Made by a program: the position numbers and the translations under genes | Assembly (NCBI RefSeq): GCF_000281045.1 | Contig: NW_008246126.1 | Span: 34,868-94,418, forward strand | DNA from: Saprolegnia diclina VS20 | Lineage: Eukaryota > Oomycota > Saprolegniomycetes > Saprolegniales > Saprolegniaceae | Length of the DNA: 59,551 bases | Direction: 5' to 3' | The notes under the pieces: generated by a model | What the model saw: only the letters and a program-made list of their open reading frames with translations | Database searches by the model: none | Told to the model about the DNA's origin: nothing | Shown: in pieces, positions 23,401-39,588 of the stretch | Layout: each line of letters begins with the position of its first letter | How positions within the stretch are numbered: the first letter of the stretch is position 1

Positions 23401-24570
23401 ACGACAGCGTGCTCTTGACGTACTTCCGCATCCTCGCGCAGGTCCAAGCGGCGATCGCGTCCGTCTTGCTCATGAACATGCTCATCGCGATGATGAACAA
23501 GCGCGTATCGCTCGATTCGCATCCTTCCTGCCTTCGTAATGCGTCATGTAGGTGCTGGAAGGGCTCGAGAAGGCCAAGATCCAAGCGCTTGCCAGCTACG
23601 CCAAGTGCATCCTTCGGTACTTTGTTCTACTAGTCGATACGTCGAGAAGGATATACTAACCATGGTGACATCTGTAGGCTGGAAATGGCCATGTCGCCGT
23701 CGACGCAAGCCAAGGTCATGCACCTCGCCGACGTCGACGGGCACGAGTGCTTGAACCCTCTCTTCTTTACGCCGCTGGCCCGAACCGAGGTCCGCACTTA
23801 TATACGATGACGTGCGGACCTCATGACGGTGGCGTACTAGGTGGCGCTGAGTCCCGACGATTTGGTGACGATCGACACGCTCAAGACGCACCAGCTGTCG
23901 TGGCGGCGGGTCCTCGAGAGTCTCCAGTCGCTGCTGCTCGAGCAGCTCGAGCCAACACATCTCTTTGGTAGGAGAAATGATCATCGGTGAGGTATACTAT
24001 GACGCGGTGTAGAGACGTGCGAGCAGCTACTGACGACGCAGTTTAGCCTTTTTATGCACAAGCCGCATGTGAATCTGCTCAGCGCGCCGAGCCTCTTGGC
24101 GCAGCTGGTCACGTCGCTCGCGACGATCCTCTCGACCGTCGACGGGTTGCGTCCACACCAGGTGGCACACCTCGAGCAGCACGTCTGGCCCGCGTTTCAT
24201 GCTGTAAACCTGCGACGGCTATGAGCGCGACTGACGACTTGCGTTCTAGAAGGGAGCGCAGCTGGCGGCGACGGCCCGCGACGCCTTGAACTACGAGGCG
24301 GCGACTGGCCACACGGCCGTGGAGCGGCAGCTGCGCGCGATGGACGAGCGCCATCAGCGGCAGCTCGAGGCGCAGCAAGCTGTCTTTGCGGAACAGCTCG
24401 AGACGCAGCGGCTGGCGACCGACGCACAGCTGATGGCGATGGAGAGACGGTAAGAAGACGCGGGGCATTCCCTCAGTCCGCTCATCCATGCGCTTTGATC
24501 GTATCTCTGCACCCATACTAGGCTGGCGACGCTCATCCAGAGTTTGCGTCCGTCCGGCGGCGCGCCATGA
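20428..24570 (+). CDS. Ankyrin-repeat TRP-type ion channel
   Basis: Many-exon gene. Clear exons: 20428-20517, 20580-20684, 20735-20833, 20885-20971, 21019-21141, 21185-21283, 21335-21433, 21488-21826, 21873-22016, 22075-22156, 22224-22359, then from 22404 with boundaries to about 22860 uncertain, then up to 23034, 23104-23248, and from 23308 on. Each early exon encodes roughly one ankyrin repeat (FGKTALQWAAYHGDNTTLAA, CTALHWAVLKSNLEAVHVLL, DGQTPLQLAIATN, DKTPLMLAAAGGHHTIVELL, GRTALMYAALSGHPIILDML). Several hydrophobic segments follow, then a pore region with LFGEFRLDENF and an S6 segment ending LLMNMLIAMMN, which is characteristic of TRP channels. The C-terminus has a coiled-coil region rich in Glu, Gln and Arg. 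Likely a Ca-permeable cation channel of the plasma or an internal membrane. Subfamily (TRPV-, TRPA- or TRPC-like) not decided. Confidence 0.86.
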
Positions 24571-24847
24571 CTTGCCCCGGCCTTTCTGCGAGCGGCGATG
24601 AAACACTATTTCATGATAGCAATACACATGATATCGTGTGCGGTCCAACCGATCGATGTAGTGTGAGAGAACGTGAAATGGTGTACGCCGGAATCTCCTG
24701 TGGAAGCGTATTAAAAAGTAATAGCATTTTATTCGTGTCTACTGTTGACCTAATGTTTGTATGTAATAAATTGATACAGCAGAAATACAATAAACGAATT
24801 GAAAGCCGGCCAGCGCGATCTATCGAAGTGGCAGTTGTGTGGCAACC
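24571..24847. other. AT-rich spacer
   Basis: Short gap between two + strand genes. It is AT-rich from about 24700 (poly-T tracts, AATAAA-like AATAAATT at 24767-24774), suggesting 3' end formation of the channel gene and promoter of the next. Confidence 0.5.
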
Positions 24848-27300
24848 ATGGACATCCAGCACGATGGCCATGGCGACGACAGCGACCCGATGGAGGTCAT
24901 GGTCGTCGCGCTAAGCAAGGATACGACCGAGATGTACACGCGCTACCGACTGCAGGAGACGCTGGCCTTGATGGGCTGCCGGACCAAGGACGCGGTCGAC
25001 GTGACCGGCAGCATCTTTCAGGCGTACCACGCCTTTGGCGTCGGCGCCACGAGCCACTGGCCGTTCGAGAGCCTCCAGCACGAGGTCTATGCGCAGCTTG
25101 CCAAGCTCGACTACACCAAGACGTCGCAGCTCCTCGACTTTGACATTGCCAAGGAGATTACGCAGCGCAACAAGTCGTTTGTCGTGCTCCTCGGTGGCAC
25201 GTCGGGCACGGGCAAGTCGACGCTCGCGTCGCTGCTCGCGTCGCGCCTGCGCCTCACCACGGTATACACTAGCCGTGCAAGAACGATGCCATAGTTCACT
25301 TGTAGGTCTTGCCAACCGACTCGGTCCGGCACATCTCGCGGGCCTTCTTGACCAAAGAGTCGCACCCGTGCGCCTTCATGTCGACGTACCAAGCCGGCGA
25401 AGCGCTCACGCCCGATCAAGTCGACGAGCTGAAGAAGGTTGGGTCATGCATCCTACGTCCTGCATCGTGACGTCGACGCGTAGATTGCAGCAGGCGACGT
25501 CAACACCATCATGTCGGAGAACCGTCTCCAGAAGCGCAAGGTGCTCAAAGGCTACAAGCTCCAGGCCGATGCCGTCCTCGAGAAGCTCGACCTCGTCCTC
25601 ACGATGTTTGAGAAGCGCAAGCAAAGCCTCGTCGTCGAAGGTCCCGTCCATTTTGCAATATGCGCACTTGATACTGACTTGATACTAATTGGCATAGGCG
25701 TGCACCTCAACACGGAGCAAATGGTCGAGCTTGTCCGACGCCACCCCAACTGCGTGCCGTTTGTGATTTACATCTCGAACGAGATGAAGCACCGCGAGCG
25801 GTAACCTGACCCTTATCGCGCATAGCCTCATAGCTGATGGCGTAGCTTTGCGGTGCGGGCGCGACACATGACGATCGATCCGCAAGAGAACAAGTACATC
25901 AAGTACTTTGACAACATTCGCATCATCCAGCGCCACCTGTGCAAGAACGCGGATACGTACTTGATCCCGAAGATTGACAACACCAACGTGGACCGGTCGC
26001 TCGTGACGATCCAGTCGACGCTCGTCCGCGTCTTGCGCAAAATGTTGCGCGGTAGGCATTCTGGCTTTTGCAACCTATCAATGTATCAATATGCCTCAAA
26101 TGTCGACGTAGGCGACAGCATGGTCGATGAAAAAACCGGCAAGTTTGTGCTGCTCTCGCGCGAACACGAGAGTGCGATCAAGAAGGCTTGGTCGAGCAAA
26201 GGCGTCCGCAAGGCCATGCGGCCGCTGACCAACCAAAAGGTCTCGAAGCGGCTCTTGCTGCGCCGTCTATTGGCCGAGCAGCAGTCGAACCACCACGTCG
26301 GGCCCGACAGCTCGTCGAGCGACGAAGAGGGCGGCGACCATCGTCCCAGTCGCCACGACGACGACGACGAGGAGCAAACGACCGTGGTCGGCAGTCTCTT
26401 GAGCTTTCGCGACAGCGCCAAGGTCCGCTCCGACGGCGACGAAGTACGTGCTCTGCATGCGTCCACGGTGGATGACCCGATGCTGACTAGGACGACAAGG
26501 CGTTGTCGACTACGATCCAGCAAATGGCGCTCTGGCGCGCGAGCCAGCCCAAACCGCTCGCGTTGGACGGTACCTATTTGGTTTCCAATGTTCAATGTTT
26601 CAAGGTATCGATTTGCGACGACCACTAGACACGGCCGTGGGCGACGACGGCGTCGACCCGGAAATGACGTTCGAGAACTTCCACTTGGCCGACATGAAGC
26701 AGCGCTGGCGCCACAAGGAGCGCACACGGTCGTGGTTTGGGTCGCCGTCGCAAGCCATCGAGAAGCAACGCTCATTGACGCTCGACAAGGGTACGACGAG
26801 GCTCCGTCAGTCGAATGACGACAGTTTTGTAGGTCCGTTGAGTGTTATTCACGCTGGCAATCGCCGTCCGGCGACCAAGGTGCGTCCGTCCTCGGCAAGC
26901 CCCAAGAAGCGCGACTCGCTTCGGCACAAGGCCGTGAGCCTTGGCGACAAAGGGCCGCGGCCCATGTCGGCACGCCGCCTCTCGTCGTCCCAAGGTATTC
27001 CTTGCTGCTAAAGTATGCGTAGCGATCTGCATTGTAGATTTGGATTTGGATTTCGACTCGGTCTCGGTCTCAGATCTGGACCGGCAAGACTGCATCTCCG
27101 AGTCGTCGTCGCACGCTGAAAACTGCACGTCGCCACTGGCGTCGCCCACCCGCAGCATTGGCGAGATGGACTACGCCGTGAGCTCGGGCAGCGACGACGA
27201 CGACGACGGCTTTGAGTTGCCGCCTGTCCCAGCATTTGCACCGGCGCCGTCCGCTGCGAGTTGCCCGGCGCCGCCCGCTGCAAGCCGCCCGACGCCATAG
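24848..27300 (+). CDS. LPA1/2-phosphoglycerate-kinase-like P-loop protein
   Basis: Ten exons: 24848-25261, 25306-25437, 25484-25640, 25698-25800, 25846-26051, 26112-26443, 26491-26569, 26629-26790, 26833-26994, 27038-27300, all in phase, about 669 residues. The N-terminal part YRLQETLALMGCRTKDAV fits the domain that precedes the kinase in plant LPA1 proteins. The Walker A reads GGTSGTGKSTLASLL and is followed by LPTDSVRHISRAF and CAFMSTYQAGEAL, the 2-phosphoglycerate-kinase/LPA1 pattern. In plants LPA1 affects phytic acid level; in archaea the related enzyme phosphorylates 2-phosphoglycerate to 2,3-bisphosphoglycerate. The C-terminal third is low-complexity: Ser/Asp-rich stretches, a DDDDDG run and a Pro/Ala-rich end. 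The substrate here is unknown. Confidence 0.88.
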
Positions 27301-27519
27301 ATGGTATCGACGACGCGTCATCATCGTCGTCAGGACCCAAGGGCCAATACACTCGCATGCATGTTGTGTGTGTGGGGGTTTATCAATGTATCAACCGGCG
27401 CTTAGGCATGGTTGCGCGGCGACGGCCTGCGCTAGTACGCCTTGGGGTGGCGTCCCTTGCCTTGCTGGCGCTGCTCCCACCACACTAGTTGCGACATGTC
27501 AGTATTCCCTCGGCGCATA
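27301..27519. other. Convergent spacer
   Basis: Between two convergent genes. It contains TATCAATGTATCAA at 27381-27394, identical to a 14-mer in an intron of the preceding gene (26076-26089). Confidence 0.5.
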
Positions 27520-28678
27520 TTAGCGACGACGCGGTGTCATACCATGGAACGGGGTCGCCCACTGCGACTTTGGGTCAAAGAGAAGCTGGTACTTGAGGTA
27601 CGAGAAGGCGTAGGCGCCGACGAACGAGACGCCGACGCCGAGGACGTGCCAGGCATCGGTGACAGCGTCGGGGAAGAAGAGAAAGCCGAGGCCAGTCGAC
27701 GCGAGGTCCTTGACGTTGCCCGTCACGGACGTCGCGAGCGCCGACGTTTTGGTCTATGCGGTCAGAGTGAGGAGACCTGGCATTGTACACATTTGTCGTT
27801 GGTACCGTGCAGAGCTGGATGGCCACTTGGTACACGAGGCAGACGCTGCTCATGACAAGAAATAGACCTGCAAACGTCAGTGGACGTGCCAGCTCGAGTG
27901 CGAATGCGTGGACAGTCGAATATTCATAGTAGATGGCAGGCGGCGTCAAGAGGACGGCGCCGACGAGGCTGTTGGTAAAGACCACGAGCAATGGCGGCAG
28001 CGTCGACTGCTTGGAGAGCACGAGCGACCCGGCGGTCATGCAGTTTTGGGCAAACACGAGGATATAGCCGAGCAGATCATAGGACGCGTCGTGGTAGCCT
28101 GCGAGAAGACTGCCGATGGCCGTGACTAGGCATTTCGATGAGCGTTGACATGGCTATTTCGTAGTACCAAATAGCGCCGCCTTCATCGCATCCGGGATCA
28201 CCTAGAGGAAGAGCAGGATGAGCGTTGGGTCGCTGCATCTCTGAGGCGCACCTTTTTGAGCACGACAATCTCCATGAAGAGGACCTTGAGCGTCGTGAGG
28301 CGGCGCAGCACGAGGTACCTATGAAGATGCAAGCGACGGGTTGGCAGGCAGGCCGAGGCAGTACATGGGCATGTTGACGAGGCGCATGCACACAAACGCC
28401 GTCGTCGTGTTGATGGACTGTAACGTCGCTAGCGGTGCGACCTCGTAAAGCCACACACGCCACGTGAGCGCGGCGACGTCCAGTGGCAGGACGCGGACCG
28501 CGTGCAATACGAGCAGCACGACGACGGTAAAGACGTGCTGCAGCGCAGCGAGCGAGAGGACCGCGCGCCAGCCGTACGAGGTCAGTATCGTCTTGGTGAG
28601 CATGTTCATGCTCATCGAGCACACGAGGTACAGGGCGCAGGGCCACAGCGCTGCCACGAGCCGGCGGACGCGGTGCAT
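27520..28678 (-). CDS. Nucleotide-sugar/triose-phosphate-type transporter (DMT fold)
   Basis: Exons, in transcript order, 28678-28365, 28318-28252, 28201-28168, 28125-27806 and 27753-27520, giving 322 residues. Multiple hydrophobic segments fit the ten-helix SLC35 layout. Family patterns: NMPMYLVLRRLTTLKVLFME in the middle (compare the LPMF-LRRxT signature) and TKTSALATSVTGNVKDLAS near the end, where SLC35D/GONST-type transporters have TSALTxSVxGxxK. It probably moves a nucleotide sugar such as GDP-mannose or UDP-sugar into the Golgi or ER lumen; the substrate is not resolvable by eye. It shares a 188-bp divergent intergenic region with the Ski2 helicase. Confidence 0.9.
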
Positions 28679-28866
28679 CAAAGATTCGCCGCGTTTGATT
28701 GGCGCATTGTCGCAGCCATATCTTACGCGACCTTTCATATTCCATATTCCATATTGCATACTGAATATTATCGATGAGGCTCGATACACGATATCCGGAT
28801 ATGCAATATCAATATATTTGTGGTCATTTCCAGCAAGCCGACAAGGACGACAAGGACGAGACGACG
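28679..28866. promoter_or_regulatory. Divergent promoter, transporter and Ski2 helicase
   Basis: 188 bp between two start codons in head-to-head orientation, markedly AT-rich, with ATATTCC repeated (28736-28755) and several ATATC/GATAT motifs. It must contain regulatory sequence for at least one of the genes; shared use is inferred. Confidence 0.5.
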
Positions 28867-34261
<5,395 letters not shown>

Positions 34262-34361
34262 TCGGATTGTATCGAGATATCAAGTGGGAAACTCTCTCAA
34301 ATGACAACAGTACGCGATTGCACCACGGTTAAATAGTTTAGGGACACGGAGGAGGAGGAGA

Positions 34362-35033
34362 CTAGACGTGTCGTGGCCCGGTTTTTGTCTTGAGCACGTA
34401 GTCAAAGCTGTCGCTGCTGCCGCCACGCGTCGACTGCATGATGATGATCGTGTCGTCGCTTGCAACCGACGACGCCATGCCGAGACTCGGCTCTTCGACG
34501 ATGCTGCCTACGCAGCGTTAGCACATGAGTGTCGAGATTTGAAGGAGCCTACTGTTGGTGTAGTGGTGCTGCGACGCCATCGAACTGGCCGTCGACGAGG
34601 TCTTGAGCAACACCTGGCTACTTGTCGTTGTCGTACCTGGCGGCGGCTTGCGACTGGCCATGGAGGCGATCGGTCGGGGCGGTTTGCCGGCGCCCATAAT
34701 GACAAAGTCGTCCGACTCGGAGCTGCCGACAACAACGTGCTCGATCGCCGTCGGGTTGTTCGTATTGGTGCTCATCGTCGTGAGGTTGAGGTTGGCGTTG
34801 TTCGCGTGCAGATGGGCAACAAGTGCTTCGTGGAGGCCCGACCCGTTCTGCTGGCTGGCTTGCAGCACGGCCTCGTCCATGAGGTTCTGCATCGCGTGGC
34901 GCTTCTGCTCAAGCCGATACCGGCGTAGCGCCATGAAGCCGAGGAGCCCAAGCAAGACGGAGCCGAGGAGCGCGAGGCAGATGATGAGCAGCGATGAGCC
35001 CGAGGACTCGGCGAGGACGCGCCGCGTAGACAT
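34362..35033 (-). CDS. Single-pass membrane protein of unknown function
   Basis: Two exons, 35033-34553 and 34507-34362, giving 208 residues. A hydrophobic segment SLLIICLALLGSVLLGLLGF near residues 14-33 is preceded by a short N-terminus and followed by ALRRYRLEQKRH, so the basic side suggests a cytosolic C-terminal tail. The tail is rich in Ser, Thr and Asn with patches SSESDDFVIMGAG and SDDTIIIM. A 45-bp intron with TAG end joins the exons in phase. I recognise no family. It could be the end of a longer type I protein whose ectodomain exons were missed to the right, but no such exons are seen. Confidence 0.6.
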
Positions 35034-35749
35034 GCTGCTGGTGGAAGCGGAAGCTGTATATGTCGACGCTGCCCGCGCACAGAGCCAGTCGGTCGGTTGC
35101 CTGTTTTGCCGTTTGGCTCAGCAATTGCCGTAGGTAGTACCTTTTTGTCCGGATACGTGAAGTCATGGCTAATCGCACGCGACTTTGGCGATGCTGTTCG
35201 CAGGTGTGGCCGCATGATGCAGGCCTTTGCTCTACCCGCATCGGCGTTGGCATTGCCTCATAATGTAGATACTGAATCGTGTCATAGAAGTGGGCGGGAC
35301 CGCGGCCAAATGGCGATAAAAGTTGACTGGGTGGTTTAAAATGGAGTGATTTTAGCCAACGCCATGGCAGGTGACACACGCATATCAGCCTGCGCGAGAC
35401 TTGCATGCAAGTCGTCTAATCCAGTGGCGCTTCTGCTCTGGAGATTGGTATGCGTAGGACTACGTCGTCATCGACACCTCAATGCGCATTACGGTGCTTG
35501 TCAATGGCGCGCTTGTATCGATCCTCGCTGCTGGCAACAGCACGTCCACGGGTACATGCGGGCTGGGTGGACACCTCCCTGCTACGACGCAACCACGAGG
35601 CGAGCAGGCATGGCGGCAGTGTCCAGCTCCGCAATCCGTCAAGAAGCGAATACACAATCAAAGATACAGCGCGTCAATGTACTAGGTTTGCTTAAGCTTG
35701 GGTTCATATATATGGTGAGACGAGGTTTCGAAAGAAATTCAGCGCCTTG
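35034..35749. other. Spacer between two minus-strand genes
   Basis: No gene accepted. A short + frame around 35450-35695 (with ITVLVNGALVSILAAG) looks protein-like for about 30 residues but lacks context. Confidence 0.45.
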
Positions 35750-38700
35750 TTACACTTCGGGATGCAGGTGCTGCACGTGGCTCACGAGCACCGCAGGGTC
35801 GGGCGTGACGAACGGACAGAACGGACACCGCTCCGGTTGGACATGGACAGGCGCCGCGACCACCGCCGGGTACCTCGCCATTTGGCGGGGCGTCACTGTC
35901 TGCACAAAGCCCGAGGCCGGCGCCTTGCGGCGGCGCAACAGAGCTCCGAGAAGACCGACAATCACGACGCCCACTACTGCCACCGCAATCGTCATCCACG
36001 TCTTCCACTCGAAGCCCGACGACGACGACGACGACGATGACGGTTGATTGTCACCGTTGGGTGACGTGGCGCCCGACGTGGGCGCCGTGCCACTGGGCGT
36101 GCTGGACGCAACGGCCGACGATGACGCGACGAGCGAGTACGCCTGCGTGTTGGTCACGAGCACCGACGTGCCAGCGATGCGCGCCTCGACAACGATGCCG
36201 CCCGAGGTGCTCGACGATGCCACTTTGGCCAATGCCGCGTATGACACATCCACCTACGTCATCGACATCTACTAAGTATCAATCTATCAACCCAATTCAA
36301 CCATACCACTTCGACGTTGTTGACAGTGTCGGGACCGTTGGGCGACGCAATCGGGTAAAAGATGGTGGTGCCAAGGACCACCGAGAGGTCGAGGTTGTTT
36401 TGGAGCTGCGTCGTGGCGGCCATAGAGCCCGGCGGGTCGGTCCACACCTACTTGTCCATATTAACACGCAATTGTATAGAAGCGTGGACGTCCTACCAGT
36501 GTGACACGGAGCGACTGCCCTGGCAGCACGGTAAAGCTGTACGTGTGCAGCCCGCCGTGGCGCAGAGTGGGCGCGCTCGTGGTTGAATTTGGCAGGAAAA
36601 ACACCTTGGGGACCGCCGATGGACCAAAGGACGCAATGTTGGAGAGCTGCGGCAGCCCGTAGCCTTGGTTAAAGTCGGGGTACGACAGCGACGTCGCCGT
36701 CTGCTGCACAAACGAGCACGTCACGAGGCCCCGGAGCGGACCGATGCGATTCTTCAAGCCCGTTGCGCTATGGATCATGAGCGCCTTGATGAGCGAAGCG
36801 GGAATCGTCTTGAGGCCGTTCGAGACGTCGCGGGTCCCCGCTTTCCACCAGCCGTCGCGGAGCCACTCGTAGATAAGAACAGCGACACCGGCAGCGACGG
36901 GCGTTGCCTACAACCTCGCGATATGAGACACGATGCCAATGCGACGAATGGTCGGACCTGGGACGTGCCTTGGAGAGGGCAAACCTGCGTTGTCTTGGTC
37001 GTCAAGCCGGCGGCGAGGCTCTGGGACGACGTGATCACTTGGCCTGGCGCCACGAGGTCCGGCTTCATGCGGCCGTCCGACGTGGGACCGATCGACGAAA
37101 AAGAGGCGACGCTGTTGGGGTTGAAGATGTTGGGGCAGTTGAGCGTCGAGGCGAGGCTGGCGACCGTGTTCATCGACGCGCCGACACTAGCCCCATCGAT
37201 ATACGTCTATGAACTGCAACTAGGAGGAGGTACCTGAGCACGTTCTTGGCGCCAGCGGGCGAGCTGATTGAGCGCGGGCCTTCGTCGCCCGAGTTGCCGG
37301 CCGCAATCACAATCAGCGTCTCGGGGTTCGAGAAGATGTAGTCGTCGAGGTCCCGCGCTTGCTAAGGGTACTATGAGTCGTAGCTACTTGGTGCAGATGG
37401 TCGTACTTGGCTGTAGTCGTCGCCGTCGGTGCCCCACGAAAAGGAGAAGATCTTGGCGCCCGCACGCACTTGGTTGCGGAGCAAATCGGAGACATCCGAC
37501 GGCGTTTGGAGGCTTACGGGGCAGTTGACATTCGGGAGGTTGGCGCATCTCGAGCTCTACATCAACATCGTTACTGCATATTGCGACAGCGGGGTTAGGG
37601 TACCTGTGTCCCAATGTCCATAAAGGCCACTTTGGCGTTGAAGGCCACGCCGAGGTTGGGCTGTGCTTTGCTCAACGAGCTCCCGAGAAGGATACCGGAG
37701 ACATGGGTGCCGTGGCCACACGTGATGTTCTCCGATTGGTCAAACTGGTCGCCAAACGCTTCGTAGGACACGACCTAGTTGATACATCGATGCATTAGCG
37801 ACAACCGAAAGGTTCAGAGACACAAACCTTGCGGTTGGTCGACACGATGCGACCAAACGGCCTTGCGCCAGGTTGGTCAAACTGGTCGTGGTCCATGTAG
37901 AGTCCCGTATCGGTGATGCCGACGGTGATATCGTTGCCCGAACTATCCGATAGTTGGAGTCCTTGGATAGATTGATTCGATATCGATACATATACATACA
38001 TGCCGTAGTTCTGGGCCTCGGTGACGCCAACGACAATGTCGGCTTGGGAGTCGAGACGTCGCAAGAGGGGCGGCATTGGCTCGGAGAAATGGCGCGTCGA
38101 TGCAAACGCAGTGACAAAGACGACTGCGTCTTGGCGACTGAGGTACGTCACCACGGTCGACCAGACCTTGAAGTTGCTCAGCGACGGCACGTAGAGACTC
38201 TTGGGCGAGTGTTTTGTGAGCAGGTCGTCCGAGATGCCCGTGAGCTGTCGCAGTCCCGCGTTGAGTTCTGTGATTGTCTCGTTGCTCACGGGACCGATGA
38301 ATCCAATCTCCATCGCTGGCGCTTCCGAGAGGACGCTGCTGACGCTGCGCGCAAACGGCGTCAGCTTCATGAGCGGCGGCAGCGGCAGGATGCGGTGGGT
38401 GCAGTTGAGCCGGTTGAGCGCGTCGGCGGTCGACGCATTGGCATGCACCAGCACCAACGTGCTGCCTACACGACCGATATACAGCGACATGAGCACAAAA
38501 CGAGGCGACAGAGAAAGCTTCGTACCCGAGTCGTTGCCGTTGCTGCGGCTGAGGAGGCGAAGGAACGGGTCCGCGCCGTCGAGCACCGCTTTGATCTGAG
38601 GCATGCACGCGACCTCGGTCGCACAGCGCTCGATCTGAACAAGCGTCGGGACGAGACTCGTGGGGTCGGTGCTGGCATTGGTCGGCGCGAGCGACGCCAG

Positions 38701-39039
38701 GTGGCACGCGCCAAGCACCGGGTTTTCGCCGCTGACCATGGCGTCGACGGCGGTCTGAAAGTCGTCGAGGAACGAGGCGAACGAGAGGCCATCGTCGCCC
38801 AGCGTGAGCGCGACGCTGAGGTTGGCGCGCTGGCACGTGATAAAGTCGATGGGCGCGACAGGCCCGCTGCCTTCTTTGAGCAGCCGACTCGTCGTGCTGC
38901 AGCGGGACGCGCAGTCGGTGGCCGGCGACAGCGTATACGGGCTGCAGTGGTAGCTGCAGTAGGCCTCGGTCGAGGTGAAGCGCCATGGCGCGGCGGCGGC
39001 GCCAGCGAAGGCGAGGGCGAGGACGGGGACGCAGCGCAT
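35750..39039 (-). CDS. Membrane-anchored subtilisin-like (S8) protease
   Basis: Nine exons: 39039-38000, 37942-37828, 37774-37604, 37556-37407, 37361-37234, 37186-36958, 36907-36497, 36447-36307, 36253-35750; about 962 residues. A signal peptide (MRCVPVLALAFAGAAAAP) leads a long Cys- and Asn-glycosylation-rich prodomain. Catalytic triad and oxyanion residues are all present: VGITDTG (Asp ~358), CGHGTHVSG (His ~406), AAGNSGDEG, and GTSQATPVAAG (Ser ~610; Gln where GTSMA is usual). Near the end a Ser-rich stalk precedes a transmembrane helix (WMTIAVAVVGVVIVGLLGAL, ~882-901), then RRRK and a tail with CPFC...HVQHLH. So the protease domain should face outside or the lumen. The 57-bp intron 37943-37999 is in frame and easily missed. 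Confidence 0.93.
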
Positions 39040-39588
39040 GGCAACTTGCGCTCTGGCAAGCTGGCCGTGTGACACGGTGGACAGTTGTGAAATTTTCGTC
39101 TTTTAATTCGTCACATACAAACAATTCGATATTATTTTACAATCGTAAAAACACGGTAAATTTCCGAAAATGACGGGAGATATACGGTGCAAAGTCGGAA
39201 AATTCGTTGTGACCAAGCGTCTCATATTTGGACGCTCCGCGACGTCGCTCGAAGCCCATGGCGTGCTACGCAGAGTCACACGGTGGGAACAATATACTAT
39301 TTGACATCTATCCAGTGGACACTATTACTATGTGTACTGTACTGGCTCAAAGACATGGGCAACGCTGCCACCGCTACAAGGCCGTTTGTTGAGGGTCCTC
39401 GAAGTCGGCTCCAACGGTTCGTATTACCATTCGCAACACTATTGTCATCGCTACGCTCGCAATTATTGGACGCAACAAGGTAAGATACGATTAGATAATA
39501 GATAAGATTCGATTAGATAAAGATAAATTCGATAAACGATGCAATCATACGATGACACATCTTGATGGTCGTCGTCGTCTTGTCGACT
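39040..39588. other. AT-rich spacer
   Basis: Upstream of the protease start and downstream of the next - strand gene. It contains an AT-rich GATTAGATAA-type repeated tract at 39487-39540. No gene seen. Confidence 0.5.

Noticed and set aside
35450-35695. Short protein-like stretch (ITVLVNGALVSILAAG) as a small gene
   Set aside because: Only about 30 residues look protein-like, and no plausible start, stop or splice context joins it to a gene.
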